Below are positions 8,044-15,527 of a stretch of 64,000 bases of DNA, in pieces. The DNA is from Carboxydothermus pertinax (GTDB lineage Bacteria; Bacillota; Z-2901; Carboxydothermales; Carboxydothermaceae), in contig NZ_BDJK01000009.1 of NCBI RefSeq assembly GCF_001950255.1, forward strand, positions 62,001 to 126,000, given 5' to 3'. Made by a program: the position numbers and the translations under genes. Below the pieces are notes generated by a model. That model was not told the DNA's origin. It did not search any database and saw only the letters and a program-made list of their open reading frames with translations. Position 1 is the first letter of the stretch, and the number at the start of each line of letters is the position of its first letter.

Positions 8044-8568
8044 ATGGGGAAAGAGAAGGGGCTTGTCCTGGTTTTTACCGGAAATGGCAAGGGTAAGACT
8101 ACCTCAGCTTTAGGCATGGCCTTTCGGGCCTGGGGGCAGGGGATGCGGATTTTAGTTTTACAGTTTATTAAAGGTGGCTGGAAATATGGAGAGTTAAAAG
8201 CTGCCGAAGCTTTAGGGGAGCGTTTTGTTATGCGCCAGCTCGGGGAAGGCTTTTTATCCGAAGAAAAATTTGACGAGCACCGTAGGGCTGCCCAGGAAGC
8301 TTTAATTGAGGCTAAAAAAGAGATTCTCTCAGGAAACTGGGATATGATAATTCTTGATGAAATCATTTACTCCATTGGCTATGGCCTTGTTGACGAAGAA
8401 CAGGTGCTGGATTTAATAAAAATTAAACCGGAAAAACTCCATCTAGTTTTAACGGGAAGAAATGCCTCAGAGCGGATAATTGATGCGGCAGATTTAGTCT
8501 CAGAAATCCGGGAAATAAAGCATCCCTACCAAAAAGGTATTCCTGCCCAAAAAGGAATCGAGTTTTAA
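8044..8568 (+). CDS. cobO: Cob(I)alamin adenosyltransferase, CobO/BtuR type
   Basis: Transfers adenosyl from ATP to cob(I)alamin or corrinoid to make the coenzyme form. The P-loop GNGKGKTT (residues 13-20) is at the N-terminus. FRAWGQG, VLQFIKG and IILDEI follow as in the CobO/CobA family, and the 174-aa length matches. AGAGGGGG precedes the ATG. No cobalamin riboswitch is visible in the 107-bp upstream gap, which is mostly a repeat element. Its place between tatD and the yabE-like gene is unusual for the conserved block, and a terminator follows directly. Confidence 0.93.
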   Translation: MGKEKGLVLVFTGNGKGKTTSALGMAFRAWGQGMRILVLQFIKGGWKYGELKAAEALGERFVMRQLGEGFLSEEKFDEHRRAAQEALIEAKKEILSGNWDMIILDEIIYSIGYGLVDEEQVLDLIKIKPEKLHLVLTGRNASERIIDAADLVSEIREIKHPYQKGIPAQKGIEF

Positions 8569-8573
8569 AAATA

Positions 8574-8614
8574 CCCCCTGAACCATCAAAGTTCAGGGGG
8601 TTAAAGTTTTTTTT
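8574..8614 (+). terminator. Intrinsic terminator after cobO
   Basis: CCCCCTGAAC (8574-8583) and GTTCAGGGGG (8591-8600) form a perfect 10-bp stem followed by TTAAAG and eight T residues. Confidence 0.9.
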
Positions 8615-8740
8615 GTCAAAAAACAGGATTATCGGGGATATAAGGTTTTTTGATGACTTATTTTACGAAAAGCTACTTATAATTTTCTCCTAAAGCTACA
8701 TAATTTCACAATTCTCTTCTTTTGGATAGAGATTGTTTTG
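8615..8740. other. Non-coding AT-rich spacer
   Basis: Part of the only gap above 300 bases (8569-8890). No open frame with a ribosome site and no recognisable RNA family is visible on either strand. The rest of the gap holds the terminator before it, and a promoter and repeat arm after it. Confidence 0.5.
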
Positions 8741-8769
8741 TTGTAAAACCAAAAAGAATGGCATATAAT
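8741..8769 (+). promoter_or_regulatory. Sigma-A-type promoter of the 3D-domain protein gene
   Basis: TTGTAA and TATAAT are separated by 17 bp, about 120 bp before the start codon. GGGAGGAAT at 8792-8800 inside the leader has no start codon in a useful position. Confidence 0.6.
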
Positions 8770-8849
8770 GTAGTAAGGTTTTTTGTTATACTGGGAGGAA
8801 TTTACTATTAAATAACCGAATATAAATTTAAAAAATTAATTTTTCTAAT

Positions 8850-8880
8850 TTTCAACTCTATACCTCCAACTTCTAATAGG
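8850..8880. repeat. Solo arm of the GTTGGAA-class repeat
   Basis: CAACTCTATACCTCCAACTT followed by CTAATAGG. The repeat ends inside the ribosome site region of the next gene (AGGTGGTG), so the repeat may donate part of the Shine-Dalgarno sequence. Confidence 0.5.
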
Positions 8881-8890
8881 TGGTGAATAA

Positions 8891-9898
8891 ATGAAAGAAT
8901 GGTATATACCTGATGTAAAGACCGCAGTAATTCCCAGGTATAAAAAGAGAACCGGGGTTCTGGGGCTGGCATTGGGGCTTATTTTAATTTTAATTTTCGG
9001 CGTAAGCTATTATATCTATATCGTAAAAGAAGTTACCATTGTGGACGATGGCAAAACGTTGGTGTTAAAAACCAAAGCCGCAACGGTAGAGGAGCTTTTA
9101 AAAGAAACAAACCGTATCTTAGGATTAAAAGATACAATTAATGTACCGTTAACCGCTAAATTAAAAGAAGGAGAAAAGATAGTCATTAACCGGGCTAAAC
9201 CGGTGAAAATTGCTGTTGATGGACGAGAAATTAAGCTATTAACCGTTGCTAAAACCATTGCCGATGCTATTAAAGAAGCGGGGATTACCGTTGGCCCTCA
9301 GGACATTGTAGAGCCTTCCCCTTCGGAATTAGTTGGCATTAATACCGAAGTAAAAATAATTCGGGTCAAGGTAGAAGAAAAGACCCAGGAGGTAGCTCTG
9401 GCTTTCCGGACTATTAAGAGGCCTACTAACGGCCTTTTTAAAGGCCGGACCAAAGTTTTAACTAAAGGGAAAACTGGCCTTGCCCGCACTTACTATAAAA
9501 TAACTTATTACGACGGTAAAGTGGTAAAAAAAGAAGTGGTAAAACAAGAAGTGGTTAAAAAACCGGTGGATGAAGTAATCCTCGTTGGAACTAAAGACAC
9601 CGTCTCCCGGGGAGGCAAAGTTATTAGATTTTCCCGGGTAATAGAAGTAGTGGCTACTGCCTACACCCATACCGGCTACCGTACAGCTACCGGAGTTTAT
9701 CCCCACCGGGGTGTGGTGGCGGTGGATCCCGATGTTATCCCTTACGGTACCCGGCTTTATATCGACGGCTACGGCTATGGTACCGCTTTAGACACTGGTA
9801 GTGCCATAAAAGGGGCCAGGGTAGACCTTTTCTTTGATAGCTACGGCGAAGCGATAAGCTGGGGGCGAAGATTTACCCGCGTATATGTGTTAGAATAA
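8891..9898 (+). CDS. YabE-like protein: DUF348 x2, G5 and 3D domains
   Basis: Secreted or membrane-tethered cell-wall protein, probably a muralytic (Rpf/stationary-phase survival type) enzyme. After a basic N-terminus and a membrane helix (residues ~22-46) come two ubiquitin-like DUF348 repeats (to ~155), a G5 domain (~155-235) and a C-terminal 3D domain. The three conserved aspartates appear in AVDPDVIPYG, ALDTGSAIKG and RVDLFFDS. AGGTGGTG precedes the ATG. In many Firmicutes yabE sits between tatD and rnmV-ksgA; here ksgA follows directly and rnmV is not present. Confidence 0.9.
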   Translation: MKEWYIPDVKTAVIPRYKKRTGVLGLALGLILILIFGVSYYIYIVKEVTIVDDGKTLVLKTKAATVEELLKETNRILGLKDTINVPLTAKLKEGEKIVINRAKPVKIAVDGREIKLLTVAKTIADAIKEAGITVGPQDIVEPSPSELVGINTEVKIIRVKVEEKTQEVALAFRTIKRPTNGLFKGRTKVLTKGKTGLARTYYKITYYDGKVVKKEVVKQEVVKKPVDEVILVGTKDTVSRGGKVIRFSRVIEVVATAYTHTGYRTATGVYPHRGVVAVDPDVIPYGTRLYIDGYGYGTALDTGSAIKGARVDLFFDSYGEAISWGRRFTRVYVLE

Positions 9899-9921
9899 AG
9901 GCAGGAAAACTGCCTTTTTTC
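9897..9921 (+). terminator. Intrinsic terminator
   Basis: AAAGGCAG and CTGCCTTT form a stem with a 5-nt loop and T-run, overlapping the stop codon of the 3D-domain gene. Confidence 0.85.
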
Positions 9922-9976
9922 TGTTTATAATATAAGTAATAATAGTAGAACCGACTCTGTCGACGTAAATAAAATT

Positions 9977-9991
9977 GGCAGCTAAAGCTAC
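9977..9991. repeat. 15-bp repeat, copy 1 (left of ksgA)
   Basis: GGCAGCTAAAGCTAC; identical to 11011-11025 on the other side of ksgA. Confidence 0.6.
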
Positions 9992-10045
9992 CTCTAAAAA
10001 ACAGTGATTGGTGGCAAAAGTGTAATAGCCTTTATAATTTATAAT

Positions 10046-10096
10046 TTCTAACCTCAAATCTCTAACATCCAACTTCCAATAGGGCTGCCACTACAA
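10046..10096. repeat. Composite intergenic repeat upstream of ksgA
   Basis: A purine/pyrimidine-biased arm (TAACATCCAACTTCCAATAG) is followed by GGGCTGCCACTACAAA, the same two-module order as at 4440-4480. The 230-bp gap 9899-10128 otherwise shows only a terminator and the 15-bp repeat. Confidence 0.6.
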
Positions 10097-10128
10097 AAAT
10101 AACAATTTTTACAAAAAAGGAGTTAACC

Positions 10129-11019
10129 ATGAATCTTTGGTCGCCCAATACTCTAAAAGAAATCTTGGCAAAACATAATCTTACCTTATACCACGGCTTG
10201 GGCCAGCATTTTTTGACCGATTATGGGATATTATCTAAAATAATAGAGAAAGCAGAAATTAAAAAAACCGATGGGGTTTTAGAAATAGGGCCGGGAGCTG
10301 GAGTATTAACCCGGCTTTTAGCCAAGGCTTCAAAAAAAGTCGTGGCTCTGGAAATTGACAAAAAGCTTTTACCGGTCCTAGCTGAAACTACCGGGGACCT
10401 GGGGAATGTTGTGGTGGTAAATGCCGATGCCCGGGAAGTAGATTTTGACCGGGTAATGGCGGAGCATACCAACGGTGAATTTGGCTTTCAGGGAAAACCT
10501 TACTTAATCGTAGCTAATTTACCTTATTATGCCACGAGCCCTTTAATCTTTAAAGTGTTTGAAGAAGGGTGTAATGTTTTCAGCATGACCTTAATGATGC
10601 AAAAGGAAGTTGCCGAAAGAATAATAGCAAAACCCGGTAGCAAAGCTTATGGCAGCTTGTCGGTTGCCTGCCAGTTTTTTTCTGATCCAAAAATAGTTTT
10701 AAAAGTTCCGCGTACTGTTTTTTTCCCGCCGCCGGATGTGGAGTCGGCGGTGGTAAGATTTACATTAAAAGAAAATCTACTTACCCCAGATGAGCGGCAA
10801 AACTTTTTCCGGGTGGTCCGGGCGGCTTTTGCAATGCGCCGAAAAACCATCGCCAAATCGCTGTCCGGGGTTTTGGGCTTAGAGCGGGATTGTGTAGAGG
10901 AGATTTTATTAAAGACCGGGATAAATCCCAGTTTTCGGGCAGAACAAGTAAGTCCGGAACATTTTTACCACCTAAGCCAAATAATGATGAGATGCCTCAC
11001 AAAGGAATTAGGCAGCTAA
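10129..11019 (+). CDS. ksgA: 16S rRNA (adenine1518/1519-N6)-dimethyltransferase
   Basis: Dimethylates two adjacent adenosines in helix 45 of 16S rRNA. SAM-binding motif I is [10 protein letters not shown], the acidic loop is ALEIDKKL, and the catalytic motif IV is [10 protein letters not shown], all typical of RsmA. The C-terminal helical domain is present and the length is 296 aa. AAAGGAG precedes the ATG. The last codons (...ELGS) and the stop lie inside a 15-bp intergenic repeat also found before the gene, so the original C-terminus may have been altered slightly. Confidence 0.97.
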   Translation: MNLWSPNTLKEILAKHNLTLYHGLGQHFLTDYGILSKIIEKAEIKKTDGVLEIGPGAGVLTRLLAKASKKVVALEIDKKLLPVLAETTGDLGNVVVVNADAREVDFDRVMAEHTNGEFGFQGKPYLIVANLPYYATSPLIFKVFEEGCNVFSMTLMMQKEVAERIIAKPGSKAYGSLSVACQFFSDPKIVLKVPRTVFFPPPDVESAVVRFTLKENLLTPDERQNFFRVVRAAFAMRRKTIAKSLSGVLGLERDCVEEILLKTGINPSFRAEQVSPEHFYHLSQIMMRCLTKELGS

Positions 11020-11025
11020 AGCTAC
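11011..11025. repeat. 15-bp repeat, copy 2 (supplies ksgA stop codon)
   Basis: GGCAGCTAAAGCTAC, identical to 9977-9991. The TAA inside it is the ksgA stop. It is followed at 11050-11068 by CTGACCACCGACCACCGACA, a member of the GGTCGGTG repeat class. Confidence 0.6.
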
Positions 11026-11105
11026 TTCATAAAAAGAAAATGTTTTTACTGACCACCGACCACCGACATAAAGAAAAAGCGTAATGATAGAAAAGAAGGG
11101 ATAAT

Positions 11106-11597
11106 ATGCCCAAAAAGCGGGAAGAAATTTATTTTAGCCCGACTAAAGGCCTTCTTACCTTTACCCGGGTGATGGAAGATATCGAAGCCTACATTGCAGG
11201 ACTCCCAACGTCTTCTTATAAAATTATCATTGGCTCCGACTCCCAGGCTAAAAACGATGAAACGGTGTTTGTGACGGCCATTGTAGTGCACCGGATCGGC
11301 AAAGGGGCTCGCTACTACTATAAGAAAAAAAGCGAGCGGCATGTAGTAAGCTTACGGCAAAAAATTTTTTTTGAAACCGCTTTAAGCTTGGAAGTTGGAA
11401 GCCAGGTTGCTCACTACTTTTCCAAACACGGACGTTCAGAACTGCCGGTGGAAATCCACATCGATGTAGGCAATAAAGGCGAGACCCGGGAGCTCATTAA
11501 AGAAGTGGTAGGGATGGTCTTAGGCTCCGGCTTTACTCCTAAAATTAAGCCGGAAGCGTATGGAGCAACGTCGGTGGCGGATAAGTATACCAAATAG
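11106..11597 (+). CDS. YkuK-like RNase H-fold protein (DUF458)
   Basis: Uncharacterised family with a ribonuclease-H-like fold (Bacillus YkuK). IIIGSDSQAKN holds the first acidic residue, VFVTAIVVHR the following strand, and EIHIDVGNKGE a second conserved acidic strand; SVADKYTK ends the protein. The 163-aa length agrees with the family. GAAGGG lies before the ATG. In known genomes these genes occur in spore formers, but their substrate has not been shown. It is probably a separate unit closed by the terminator just downstream. Confidence 0.85.
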   Translation: MPKKREEIYFSPTKGLLTFTRVMEDIEAYIAGLPTSSYKIIIGSDSQAKNDETVFVTAIVVHRIGKGARYYYKKKSERHVVSLRQKIFFETALSLEVGSQVAHYFSKHGRSELPVEIHIDVGNKGETRELIKEVVGMVLGSGFTPKIKPEAYGATSVADKYTK

Positions 11598-11616
11598 CTA
11601 AAGCCTGCCCTAACAA

Positions 11617-11648
11617 AAACCCTCTTGCGTAGAAGCAAGAGGGTTTTT
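11617..11648. terminator. Bidirectional terminator
   Basis: AACCCTCTTGC and GCAAGAGGGTT form an 11-bp stem with a 5-nt loop, A-rich before and T-rich after, between converging genes. Confidence 0.9.
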
Positions 11649-12341
11649 TTACGACTGTCCTTGGAAAATGACGCTTAAATCGGTGGATTGGCCAGGAAGG
11701 GTGGATTTATACGCTACCCGGATGTATCTAAGAAAAGTAGAAACAGTAAAAGCAGTGCTGCTTCCGGGAGTGAGGGTTACTTCAGCTGAATCGTCCAGCC
11801 AGTCGGAGTTGTTGGGGCTTATCTGGAGCTTTACGGTAGCTGAATTGGTGGCGCCGGTATTTTTTACAAACATGGTGTAGGTGGCCATAGTTGATACGTC
11901 CTGGGCTGTGGAGCCGGTGTAGGTATCACCGGTGATTACCGCTTCGGTATACTCGCTAAATGTACGGATTGTAGATGACAGAAGGTTTCCGCTAGCATCG
12001 GTTTTAATGGCCCGATTCTGGGTGCCGTCGTAACCATAAATAAGGATGTTATCTTGGATGTTGGAAAGATTTCTGATATCAAAGTCAGTAGCGGTAATGT
12101 TTAAAGCGGTGGCACCGTCGGTGTAAACGGCAACGTAACCGGAACTATTGGTTTTTAGAACCTGGTTGGTGGTACCATCGTTGCCGTAAACCAAGATACT
12201 ATCGGTGGAATTTGCTAAAGGTCTGATATCCGGACGCCCTGTATCATCTGTTTTAAGTGGCCGAACAACTGTACCATCAAAGCCGTACGCCTGGTTTTTT
12301 AGTTTTTCTGGCTGATCCTGCAAAACTTTAAAGTTAGGCAT
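11649..12341 (-). CDS. DUF6385-domain surface protein with YGxDGT repeats
   Basis: No signal peptide. The N-terminal half has three repeats of a YG(F/N/Y)DGT..x..(L/I)KT(D/N)xxG unit (about residues 19-40, 52-72, 96-116), interspersed with related DIRxL segments. The C-terminal ~110 residues (FSEYTEAVITGDTYTGS to VIFQGQS) match what I know as the DUF6385 domain: a beta-sandwich-like module that also ends the divergent neighbour. AGGAGG precedes the ATG. Neighbouring YabG, glycosyltransferase and coat-like genes suggest a spore-surface or appendage role; that is inference. Confidence 0.75.
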   Translation of the reverse strand: MPNFKVLQDQPEKLKNQAYGFDGTVVRPLKTDDTGRPDIRPLANSTDSILVYGNDGTTNQVLKTNSSGYVAVYTDGATALNITATDFDIRNLSNIQDNILIYGYDGTQNRAIKTDASGNLLSSTIRTFSEYTEAVITGDTYTGSTAQDVSTMATYTMFVKNTGATNSATVKLQISPNNSDWLDDSAEVTLTPGSSTAFTVSTFLRYIRVAYKSTLPGQSTDLSVIFQGQS

Positions 12342-12462
12342 TTAAAAAACCTCCTTTATTAAGATTAGGGTGTTCTGATTTATTTTATGAGAAGAAACCA
12401 TGAGGGGTTACTAAACCAATAAAGGACTATTTGAATAAACTAAAATAGAGGGGGAATGAAAA

Positions 12463-13284
12463 ATGGCTACCAAAACCATAAAACCTCCAAGAAGTGATAC
12501 GTATGTGGTGTATCCAAATATTTACGGTTCAATCTTTGGGCAAAGAGAGCTATTTGTCGGAAGGTCCTATAATAAAACTTACCGCTCCTATATATTTTTT
12601 GACCTGACCGGTCTTGAAGGCTATGAGATAAGGTCAGCAACCTTGTCTTTATATCTTTTTTTTAACTCCATTCCTGCAATTGTAAAAACTTTAAAATTAT
12701 TTCGGGTAATTTCTTCCTGGGATGAAAAACTTTTAAACTGGTACAACCAACCTTCCGTTGCGCTACCTGAGGAAGGAGAAGTTACTATTACCGGGGAAGT
12801 GAACACCTTTATAGATTTTAATATTACAAACCTGGTAAGAAGCTGGCTTATTGGGGATAGTGCTAATTTTGGAGTGCTTTTACGGATGGCCAATGAGGTC
12901 CAAAATAATTTAATTGGCTTTAAAAGCCGGGAAGAAGGTTATTCCGATTACTGGCCAAAACTTACAGTAGAGTACACCAGAAATTTAAATGATAAAATTG
13001 ACCAAGAATTTATTGTTGTTGCAGGGATAAATTGGAAATATCTTCCTGCGATAGATGTTTTAACTTTAAATTATAGCTTTATTATTGAAAATTTCGGAAG
13101 CACACCCGGAGAGGTTGTTTTAGAAGTTGGCGCTGATGGTGTTTCGTGGGTGAGGGATAGCGAAGTAAAACTGTTATTGCCAGGACAAATTTTAATCCTT
13201 ATTCCCAACGTGATTACCCGATATGCTCGGGTGGCTTATCGAGGTTCGCAATTTAAAATTTATTTTCAGGGACGAAACTTTTAA
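12463..13284 (+). CDS. DNRLRE-domain protein with C-terminal DUF6385-like domain
   Basis: Residues ~1-175 form a DNRLRE/CBM96-type beta-sandwich: it opens with PPRSDTYVVYP and contains RSYIFFDLTGL, ATLSLYLFF, SSWDEKLLNWYNQP, FNITNLVRSWL and GFKSREEGY. The last ~85 residues (VVAGINWKYLPAIDVLTL to IYFQGRNF) parallel the C-terminal domain of the divergent protein (both end in IxFQG). There is no signal peptide. AGAGGGGG precedes the ATG. Such proteins are likely exported by a non-Sec route or assembled on the forespore by the mother cell. Confidence 0.78.
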   Translation: MATKTIKPPRSDTYVVYPNIYGSIFGQRELFVGRSYNKTYRSYIFFDLTGLEGYEIRSATLSLYLFFNSIPAIVKTLKLFRVISSWDEKLLNWYNQPSVALPEEGEVTITGEVNTFIDFNITNLVRSWLIGDSANFGVLLRMANEVQNNLIGFKSREEGYSDYWPKLTVEYTRNLNDKIDQEFIVVAGINWKYLPAIDVLTLNYSFIIENFGSTPGEVVLEVGADGVSWVRDSEVKLLLPGQILILIPNVITRYARVAYRGSQFKIYFQGRNF

Positions 13285-13326
13285 AATTTATGGAAGAAAG
13301 TTCGGAATTCCATAACAGAAAGTAAA

Positions 13327-13375
13327 AAACAAAAGCTCTTGCCGTTTAAAAAATGGTAAGAGCTTTTGTTTTTTT
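13327..13375 (+). terminator. Intrinsic terminator
   Basis: ACAAAAGCTCTT and AAGAGCTTTTGT pair over at least 12 bp around a 17-nt loop, followed by a T-run. Confidence 0.88.
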
Positions 13376-13438
13376 AATGCTTCACCAATATTTTTAAGAT
13401 TGAATATTTTAATAAAAAAGAGTAAAGGAGGTACGCCA

Positions 13439-14281
13439 GTGATTTCAGTAGGTGATATAGTTGCTAGAAAGTCTTATGGGATGGATATTTACTTTCGAGT
13501 AGTGGAGGTTAATAAAAAAAATAATGTGGAAATAGCTCATTTAAAAGGCATAGATGTTCGCTTATGTGCCGATGCTCCCTTAACGGATTTGGTGAAAATT
13601 AATACGGCTGATTACCAGAGATATCTAAGTCGCATAATGGATAAGGTCCGGGAAAAAAAAGATTATATAAGGAAAGAAAGGAACTTAAGGTATTATATGC
13701 GGGGAGACCAGGGGGAGCAGTATTTTAAAAGGCCGGGAACGGTTTTGCACTTAGATGGAGATCCCAATTATTTAGAAATGTGCTTACACACTTATCAGGA
13801 GTTAAATATACCGTCATATGGCTATGTTGTGCCAGAAAAAGACCAGCCAGAGCGCGTTGAAGAACTTTATTATAAGCATTTACCGGATATTGTAGTATTA
13901 ACCGGACACGATGCTCTTTTAAAAAATAAATCAAATCTTAAAGATTTAAATAGTTATCGCAACTCCCGCTATTTCGTAGAAGCGGTTAGAATTTTACGGC
14001 AAAAGATAGACCGGGATAAAGATAATCTTGTTATTTTTGCTGGTGCCTGTCAATCGTATTTTGAAGCTTTACTTGAAGCGGGAGCAAATTTTGCAAGTGC
14101 TCCGGAAAGGGTTTTAATCCATGCCTATGATCCTGTTTTTGTTGCTGAAAAAATAGCTTATTCCTCAATTTACGATCCCTTAACGGTGAGAGAAGTAGTA
14201 ATTAACACTATAACCGGGTCTAAAGGTATAGGTGGAGTAGATACCCGGGGTAAATTGCGGCTTGGTTTTCCTATGGTTTAG
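13439..14281 (+). CDS. yabG: Sporulation-specific protease YabG
   Basis: YabG is a mother-cell cysteine protease that processes spore coat proteins such as SpoIVA and SafA in Bacillus. The 280-aa product matches the family in length, opening with the SH3-like SVGDIVARKSYGMDIYF. It carries LHLDGDPNYLE, PDIVVLTGHDAL, FAGACQSYFEALLEAGANFASAPERVLIHA, where the His/Cys pair (GHDA, GACQSY) probably forms the catalytic site. The start is GTG at 13439, because AAAGGAGG ends 7 nt upstream. The gene normally lies next to ksgA; here ~2.4 kb of extra surface genes separate them. Confidence 0.92.
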   Translation: MISVGDIVARKSYGMDIYFRVVEVNKKNNVEIAHLKGIDVRLCADAPLTDLVKINTADYQRYLSRIMDKVREKKDYIRKERNLRYYMRGDQGEQYFKRPGTVLHLDGDPNYLEMCLHTYQELNIPSYGYVVPEKDQPERVEELYYKHLPDIVVLTGHDALLKNKSNLKDLNSYRNSRYFVEAVRILRQKIDRDKDNLVIFAGACQSYFEALLEAGANFASAPERVLIHAYDPVFVAEKIAYSSIYDPLTVREVVINTITGSKGIGGVDTRGKLRLGFPMV

Positions 14282-14294
14282 GAGGGATAGCTAA

Positions 14295-14582
14295 ATGAAT
14301 ACTGATAAGTTTGAAAAAGGATTTTTTGAAGGGAAAAGACTTGGGTATACCGAAGGTTTTGCTGAAGGTTTTGAAGCGGGGTATGAAAGGGGATTGGTGG
14401 AAGGCAAAGCTTTGGGCTTTAATGATGGTTCACTTTCCATTTTAACCATGGAGGAGCATAAGCTCTGGCATGAATTTTTAACCTTAATGAAAAAGTATGG
14501 AAATGAAATAACCATTAATGGCCCAAAAAGTTTGGAGGTAAAAATGCTTTTAAAAAAATTGGGGATAACTTTAAGAGAGTGA
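14295..14582 (+). CDS. Small protein with GxxEG repeats
   Basis: 95 aa, not assigned to a named family. The first half is a run of five GFxEG/GxxxG-type repeats (GFFEGKRLGYTEGFAEGFEAG) that resembles the Yae1/FliH-type amphipathic repeat and should form a helix; the second half is helical and mixed-charge. GGAGGG precedes the ATG, 13 nt after yabG, and the next gene follows 15 nt later. It therefore belongs to a yabG-glycosyltransferase operon, perhaps as an adaptor. Confidence 0.75.
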   Translation: MNTDKFEKGFFEGKRLGYTEGFAEGFEAGYERGLVEGKALGFNDGSLSILTMEEHKLWHEFLTLMKKYGNEITINGPKSLEVKMLLKKLGITLRE

Positions 14583-14597
14583 TGGGAGGGCAAACCA

Positions 14598-15467
14598 TTG
14601 GCATTAGCCTCAATAATTATTATTTCCTATAATGAAGGGCAGTGGTTACGAAAAACTGTTGAAAGTTTTCTTGCGGCAAAAACCAAAATACCTTTTCAAA
14701 TAATAGTTGTAGATGATGGTTCTACAGACCAGAGTACTGCTTTTTTAAACTCCAGTCGGTATAAAAATATTGACCTTATTAAATTAAAACGGTCCGGCAT
14801 AACCAAGGCCAAAAATATAGGAGCAAGTCAGGCCAAAGGAGAGGTTCTTCTTTTTTCCGATGCCCATATCCTGGTTGAAGATTTCTGGTTAGACAGGATG
14901 TTAGAAGACCTCAAAGAAAAAACGATTTTATCTCCTTTAGTTGCTTCTTTGTTAGAACCCCATCGTGTTGGAATGGGGCTTACATTAAATGAGGAACTTT
15001 TACCGTGTTGGCGAAGTTATAAGACCAACGTTGTAGAAAAGGTTCCGATGCTACCCGGGGGATTTATGTTAATTAAAAAAAGTGATTTTGATGTTCTTGG
15101 TGGCTATGATGAGGATTTGAAAATTTGGGGATACGATGATTGTGAATTTTCCCTTCGGGCCTTGCTTTTTGGTTTTAATTTGTTAGTTACCCCCAAGACC
15201 AAAGTTTTTCATTTATTCAGAAGTGGCCAAACTTATAAAGGATATAATGAAAATGTCTTATTTAATTTAGGATGGCTTGCCTGTTTACATTTTAAGACTC
15301 AGAGAATTTTAAAGGTGTTAACTAAAATTAACCGTTTTCCCCGGGCTTTTACAATAACCGAAAAGCTAGCAAAGGAGCAAAAACTTTGGCAGCTTCGAGA
15401 AAAATATTTAAAAATAAGGGTTTATGACGATGACTGGTACTTTAGCACTTTTGGAATAGATTTTTAA
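14598..15467 (+). CDS. GT2 family glycosyltransferase, copy 1
   Basis: Cytoplasmic inverting glycosyltransferase with a GT-A fold. The nucleotide-binding strand IIVVDDGSTDQST lies near residue 34, followed by the metal-binding SDAHILV and the acceptor-side MLPGGFMLIKKSDFDVLGGYDEDL and GYDDCEFSLRALL, close to the GT27/GalNAc-transferase arrangement. The start is TTG with GGGAGGG upstream. It is co-transcribed with yabG, which suggests glycosylation of a spore coat or exosporium component. It is about 40% similar by eye to the next gene, pointing to an old duplication. Confidence 0.9.
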   Translation: MALASIIIISYNEGQWLRKTVESFLAAKTKIPFQIIVVDDGSTDQSTAFLNSSRYKNIDLIKLKRSGITKAKNIGASQAKGEVLLFSDAHILVEDFWLDRMLEDLKEKTILSPLVASLLEPHRVGMGLTLNEELLPCWRSYKTNVVEKVPMLPGGFMLIKKSDFDVLGGYDEDLKIWGYDDCEFSLRALLFGFNLLVTPKTKVFHLFRSGQTYKGYNENVLFNLGWLACLHFKTQRILKVLTKINRFPRAFTITEKLAKEQKLWQLREKYLKIRVYDDDWYFSTFGIDF

Positions 15468-15486
15468 AATTAAAAAAAGGTTCTTT

Positions 15487-15522
15487 TACCCCCGAAATTT
15501 CATAAATTAAACTGAGGGGGTA
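15487..15522 (+). promoter_or_regulatory. Hairpin covering the ribosome site of the second glycosyltransferase
   Basis: TACCCCC (15487-15493) is complementary to GGGGGTA (15516-15522), which is the Shine-Dalgarno stretch of the gene starting at 15528. Five T residues follow, so the same stem could act as a weak terminator or as a translation-blocking structure. Confidence 0.45.
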
Positions 15523-15527
15523 TTTTT

